DNA from: Candidatus Poribacteria bacterium
GTDB lineage: Bacteria; Poribacteria; WGA-4E; GCA-2687025
Reading direction: 5' to 3'
Assembly (NCBI GenBank): GCA_002687025.1
Contig: NYZG01000216.1
Coordinates: 1 to 7,782, forward strand
DNA length: 7,782 nucleotides
Position 1 is the first letter of the stretch, and every line of letters starts with the position of its first letter. The position numbers were made by a program, and so were the translations under genes. The notes beneath the pieces were generated by a model. It was not told where the DNA came from. It did no database searches and saw only the letters and a list, made by a program, of their open reading frames with translations. Of this stretch, positions 5,515-7,782 are shown piece after piece.

Positions 5515-6948
5515 TTAGCGAATCCTGAACGCCAACGCCGTCGGCGTGGGCGGCGGGCCGCCGAGTTCGATGTGGAGTCCGTCGGCATCGCGCGTCCACG
5601 CGACGGCGTCCGACGACCCGAGCAACTCCACACTGCTGACAATGTGCAGGCAGTTCACTGACTTCGCGGCGAGCGTCCTGATGGTCAGTTTGCCGTCCGG
5701 TGGGTTCGCCATGGCGATGGCGTACAGCGTGTCGCCCTTGCGTGTGAATCGGACATCCTCGGAAGTGAATCCCTCGCGCTTCACGTCGTTGAACGACCCG
5801 CCGACGACTTCGGTCGGGCCCTCGCCGAACACTTTCCACGGGCGCGTCTCGTAGATCGCCTCGCCGTTCACCTTCAGCCACGCGCCGATGTCGCGCAGCA
5901 TCTGCTGCTCGTGGTCGGGGATCGTACCGTCCGGTCGCGGCCCGATGTTCAGCAGCAGAGCGCCGTTCTTGCTGACGATGTCTATCAGGTCGCCGATGAT
6001 CGCATCGGCCGTCTTGTAGTCGTGGTTGTCGATGTAGCCCCACGAGTTCTTCGATACCGACGTGTCCGTCTGCCAGAACACGGGGTGCGCGGCGGCGAGT
6101 TGACCTCGCTCCACGTCGAATACCGCCGTGCCATCGGCGAACGCGCGGTGCTTGAAGTTGATCGCGACGCCATCGCCCCACTCCGCGCCGCGGTTGTAGT
6201 AGTACGCCGCGAAGCGACGGATATAGGGCGCCCAGAACGCCTCCTCGATCCACCAGTCGAACCAGACTATGAGGGGCCGATACTTGTCCACGATCTCGCA
6301 CGACCGCGCGAGCCAGTCGTCCATGAACTCGGCAGTCGGCACGGACTCCTTCGGCTGCGCCGGGCCGTATAGCGCGCGCCATCGGTCGTCCTGCACGTCC
6401 GAGTCGAACTTCCGGCCGCCGTCGTAGAACCACCAGTTCTCGGCCCGGTGCGACGACGCGGCGAACACCATTCCCCGGTCGCGCACGGCGGCGGCGAGCT
6501 CGCCGATGGTGTCGCGACAGGGGCCCATCTTCGCGGCGGACCACTCCGTGTAGTCGGAGTCGTACATCGGGAAGCCGTCGTGGTGCTCGGCCACGGGCAT
6601 CACGAACCGAGCGCCGGCCTCGACGAACAGGTCGGCCCAGGCCGCTGGGTCGTACTTCGTCGCGGTGAGCAACGGGATGAGATCCTTGTAGCCGTGCTCG
6701 TTCTGCGGGCCGTACGCGGCGACATGGTGGCCGAAGACATCGTCCTCGGCGAGGTACATCCGGCGCGCGTACCACTCGTTGCCAAAGCCCGGCACGGAGT
6801 ACACGCCCCAATGGCTGAATACGCCGAACTTCGCGTCCTTGTACCAGCGCGGAATGACGTAATCCTCGAGCGATTCCCACGTCGCATCGAATGGGCCGGC
6901 GTCGATGACCGCGTCGATCGCGTTGAGGGCGCTGCTCACGTCGCTCAT
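5515..6948 (-). CDS. GH29-type glycoside hydrolase, alpha-L-fucosidase-like
   Basis: 477 residues from an ATG with GGAG (6955-6958 on the complement) six bases upstream. Seen in order: KFGVFSHWGVYSVP (40-53), GNEWYARRMY (56-65), MPVAEHHDGFPMYDSD (117-132), CRDTIGEL (144-151), IVWFDWW (227-233), then LLLNIGPRPDGTIPDHEQ (331-348) and GEAIYETRPW (362-371), with a beta-sandwich end from about 372. This is the GH29 barrel order. D231 sits where the retaining nucleophile is expected. Family enzymes release alpha-L-fucose from glycans, and some subfamilies act on other sugars or sulfated fucans. Many GH29 enzymes are secreted, but no signal peptide is visible here, so this one is probably intracellular and acts on imported oligosaccharides. 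The longer open frame to 7437 is non-coding extension into the divergent gene. The gene is the likely first of a two-gene operon with the copper monooxygenase lipoprotein. Confidence 0.87.
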   Translation of the reverse strand: MSDVSSALNAIDAVIDAGPFDATWESLEDYVIPRWYKDAKFGVFSHWGVYSVPGFGNEWYARRMYLAEDDVFGHHVAAYGPQNEHGYKDLIPLLTATKYDPAAWADLFVEAGARFVMPVAEHHDGFPMYDSDYTEWSAAKMGPCRDTIGELAAAVRDRGMVFAASSHRAENWWFYDGGRKFDSDVQDDRWRALYGPAQPKESVPTAEFMDDWLARSCEIVDKYRPLIVWFDWWIEEAFWAPYIRRFAAYYYNRGAEWGDGVAINFKHRAFADGTAVFDVERGQLAAAHPVFWQTDTSVSKNSWGYIDNHDYKTADAIIGDLIDIVSKNGALLLNIGPRPDGTIPDHEQQMLRDIGAWLKVNGEAIYETRPWKVFGEGPTEVVGGSFNDVKREGFTSEDVRFTRKGDTLYAIAMANPPDGKLTIRTLAAKSVNCLHIVSSVELLGSSDAVAWTRDADGLHIELGGPPPTPTALAFRIR

Positions 6949-7002
6949 GGCGTGCTCCGAGGTCCGGCCTGGGCCGCTAATCCATGCTCTATGCCCTCTC
7001 AG

Positions 7003-7030
7003 CTTATCCCCGCGCCGCGGAAAGTGGCAA
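7003..7030 (-). promoter_or_regulatory. Candidate promoter of the GH29 (and lipoprotein) transcript
   Basis: On the complement TTGCCA (7025-7030) matches five of six -35 positions and GATAAG (7003-7008) matches four of six -10 positions, with a 16-base spacer. Transcription would start near 6995, about 47 bases before the GH29 ATG. This is the best consensus-type promoter in the window, but it rests on an E. coli-like model. Confidence 0.38.
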
Positions 7031-7071
7031 GGCAATGGCCGGGCGGCGCGTTTCCGCTCCAGACCGCGCTG

Positions 7072-7080
7072 TGTTACGAT
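7072..7080 (+). promoter_or_regulatory. Candidate extended -10 promoter of the Gfo/Idh/MocA gene
   Basis: TGTTACGAT is a TGn extended -10 with TACGAT matching four of six. Upstream TTCCGC (7052-7057) is a poor -35 at 17 bases. The start point would be near 7087, giving a leader of about 80 bases. Together with the opposing candidate at 7003-7030 it makes the 217-base gap a plausible divergent control region. I found no convincing operator palindrome in it. Confidence 0.3.
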
Positions 7081-7151
7081 CTCGGCATGACGTGACAGAC
7101 TCGATGCCGCGCGTCCGCAGGCCGCATGCATTTGCCCGTCTAGTCCAGTAA

Positions 7152-7168
7152 ACGGAGACGCGATCATG
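7152..7168 (+). promoter_or_regulatory. Ribosome binding site and ATG start of the edge oxidoreductase gene
   Basis: ACGGAG at 7152-7157 stands eight bases before the ATG at 7166-7168, and the Rossmann glycine motif begins at residue 10, the usual distance in this family. This fixes the start although the gene has no stop in the window. Confidence 0.7.
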
Positions 7169-7782
7169 CCACTCGGCAGGAAGATACGGTACGGGATGGT
7201 GGGCGGCGGCCCCGGCGCATTCATCGGCGATGTCCACCGCAAGGCGGCCGCGCTGGATGGCGAAATCGAGCTCGTAGCTGGCGCGTTTTCGTCCGACCCG
7301 GAGAAGTCCCGCGAGCAGGGCGCCGAGTTATTCCTCGACCCGGCGCGAGTATACGGTTCGTACGCCGAGATGGCCGACAAGGAGGCCGCGCTCCCCGACG
7401 GAGAGCGCATCGATTTCGTCTCCATCGTAACGCCCAATCACGTCCATTTCGGCCCGGCGAAGACCTTCATCGAAGCTGGCTTTCACGTCATCTGCGACAA
7501 GCCGATGACGACCACGCTCGAAGATTCCGAGGAGCTGTGCCGGCTCGTCGTGAAGCACGACACCGTCTTCGCTCTCACCCACAACTACACCGGCTACCCA
7601 ATGGTCAAGCAGGCGCGCGAACTGGTGCGGGCCGGTGAGCTCGGCGACGTGCGCAAGATCGTCGTCGAGTATCCGCAAGGGTGGTTGGCAACCTTGCTGG
7701 AGGCGGATGGCGCCAAGCAGGCCGTGTGGCGCACAGACCCGAAGCAGGCGGGTGTCTCGTCGTGTATCGGCGACATCGGCTC
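7166..7782 (+). CDS. Gfo/Idh/MocA-family NAD(P)-dependent oxidoreductase, N-terminal part (3' end outside window)
   Basis: The frame is open from ATG 7166 to the right edge, giving 205 complete codons. Seen: a Rossmann motif GMVGGGPGAFIGDVH (10-24) for NAD(P) binding, SIVTPNHVH (86-94), the family signature VICDKPMTTT (108-117; DKP in place of the commoner EKP, keeping the key Lys112), the segment HNYTGYP (139-145) at the start of the substrate domain, and the final CIGDIG, which in complete members leads into a conserved His-containing helix. Family enzymes oxidise, reduce or epimerise sugars, inositols or sugar acids, and some act as NAD-dependent glycosidases or demethylate sugars. With a fucosidase-like gene across the divergent promoter region, handling a released monosaccharide is a reasonable but unproven role. 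No signal peptide is visible. Confidence 0.9.
   Translation, partial: MPLGRKIRYGMVGGGPGAFIGDVHRKAAALDGEIELVAGAFSSDPEKSREQGAELFLDPARVYGSYAEMADKEAALPDGERIDFVSIVTPNHVHFGPAKTFIEAGFHVICDKPMTTTLEDSEELCRLVVKHDTVFALTHNYTGYPMVKQARELVRAGELGDVRKIVVEYPQGWLATLLEADGAKQAVWRTDPKQAGVSSCIGDIG

Noticed and set aside
5478..5642. N-terminal extension of the lipoprotein to 5642
   Set aside because: It would overlap the 3' end of GH29, is Arg-rich and unlike coding sequence, and would bury an otherwise ideal lipoprotein signal peptide.
5240..6880. A 546-codon minus-strand frame over the GH29 gene and the start of the lipoprotein gene
   Set aside because: The product is Arg-rich low-complexity sequence without motifs, while the other frame gives full GH29 and redoxin signatures.
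7087..7095. ATG-ACG-TGA mini-frame in the leader of the oxidoreductase gene
   Set aside because: It has only two codons before the stop, no ribosome binding site, and would lie at the predicted transcript start. It is likely chance.
6949..7437. N-terminal extension of the GH29 protein to 7437
   Set aside because: It crosses the intergenic region and the start of the opposing oxidoreductase gene. The ATG at 6948 has a good ribosome binding site, and the GH29 domain begins soon after it.
1..7782. tRNA or rRNA genes, CRISPR arrays, insertion sequences, integrase or attachment sites, toxin-antitoxin or defence genes
   Set aside because: Reading both strands showed no supporting structure or motif. 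Nearly all bases are covered by six ordinary metabolic genes, and the gaps are 3 to 217 bases long.

Overview
The window is a GC-rich (roughly two-thirds G+C by eye), densely coded bacterial segment with six protein-coding genes and no RNA genes, CRISPR array, insertion sequence or integrase that I can find. The outermost genes run off both edges. The gene types are a heparinase II/III-like lyase, a CehA/McbA-type metallohydrolase, an M20 amidohydrolase, a redoxin-cytochrome-copper monooxygenase lipoprotein, a GH29 fucosidase-like hydrolase and a Gfo/Idh/MocA oxidoreductase. This mix is typical of polysaccharide-degrading environmental lineages such as Planctomycetota, Poribacteria, Latescibacterota or Acidobacteriota relatives. 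The taxon is an inference from gene content only. The lipobox and CXXCH motif point to a diderm with periplasmic electron-transfer proteins.

Layout from left to right. (1) 1-883, plus: C-terminal 293 residues of a heparinase II/III-family lyase, cut by the left edge. (2) 934-2376, minus: CehA/McbA-type PHP-like metallohydrolase, converging on gene 1 across 50 bases that hold a perfect 9-bp inverted repeat. (3) 2508-3668, plus: M20-family zinc amidohydrolase, divergent from gene 2, most likely starting at a GTG. (4) 3672-5477, minus: lipoprotein fusing a redoxin domain, a mono-haem CXXCH domain and a PHM-like type II copper monooxygenase module. It converges on gene 3 with only three bases between the stop codons and probably starts at TTG. 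(5) 5515-6948, minus: GH29-type glycosidase, 37 bases upstream of gene 4 and probably cotranscribed with it. (6) 7166 to the right edge, plus: Gfo/Idh/MocA-family NAD(P)-dependent sugar oxidoreductase, divergent from gene 5 across 217 bases that carry plausible promoters in both directions.

Taken together, the lyase, the GH29 enzyme and the sugar oxidoreductase fit breakdown of fucosylated or uronate-containing polysaccharides. The CehA-type and M20 enzymes are hydrolases of unassigned substrate. The copper monooxygenase fusion is the most unusual protein: it keeps all six copper ligands expected of peptidylglycine-monooxygenase-like enzymes and carries a haem site and a redoxin on the same lipid-anchored chain, so it could be a self-contained periplasmic oxidative enzyme. 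I see no sign of a defence system, phage or mobile element. Any claim of a new system rests on this fusion and its pairing with the GH29 gene.
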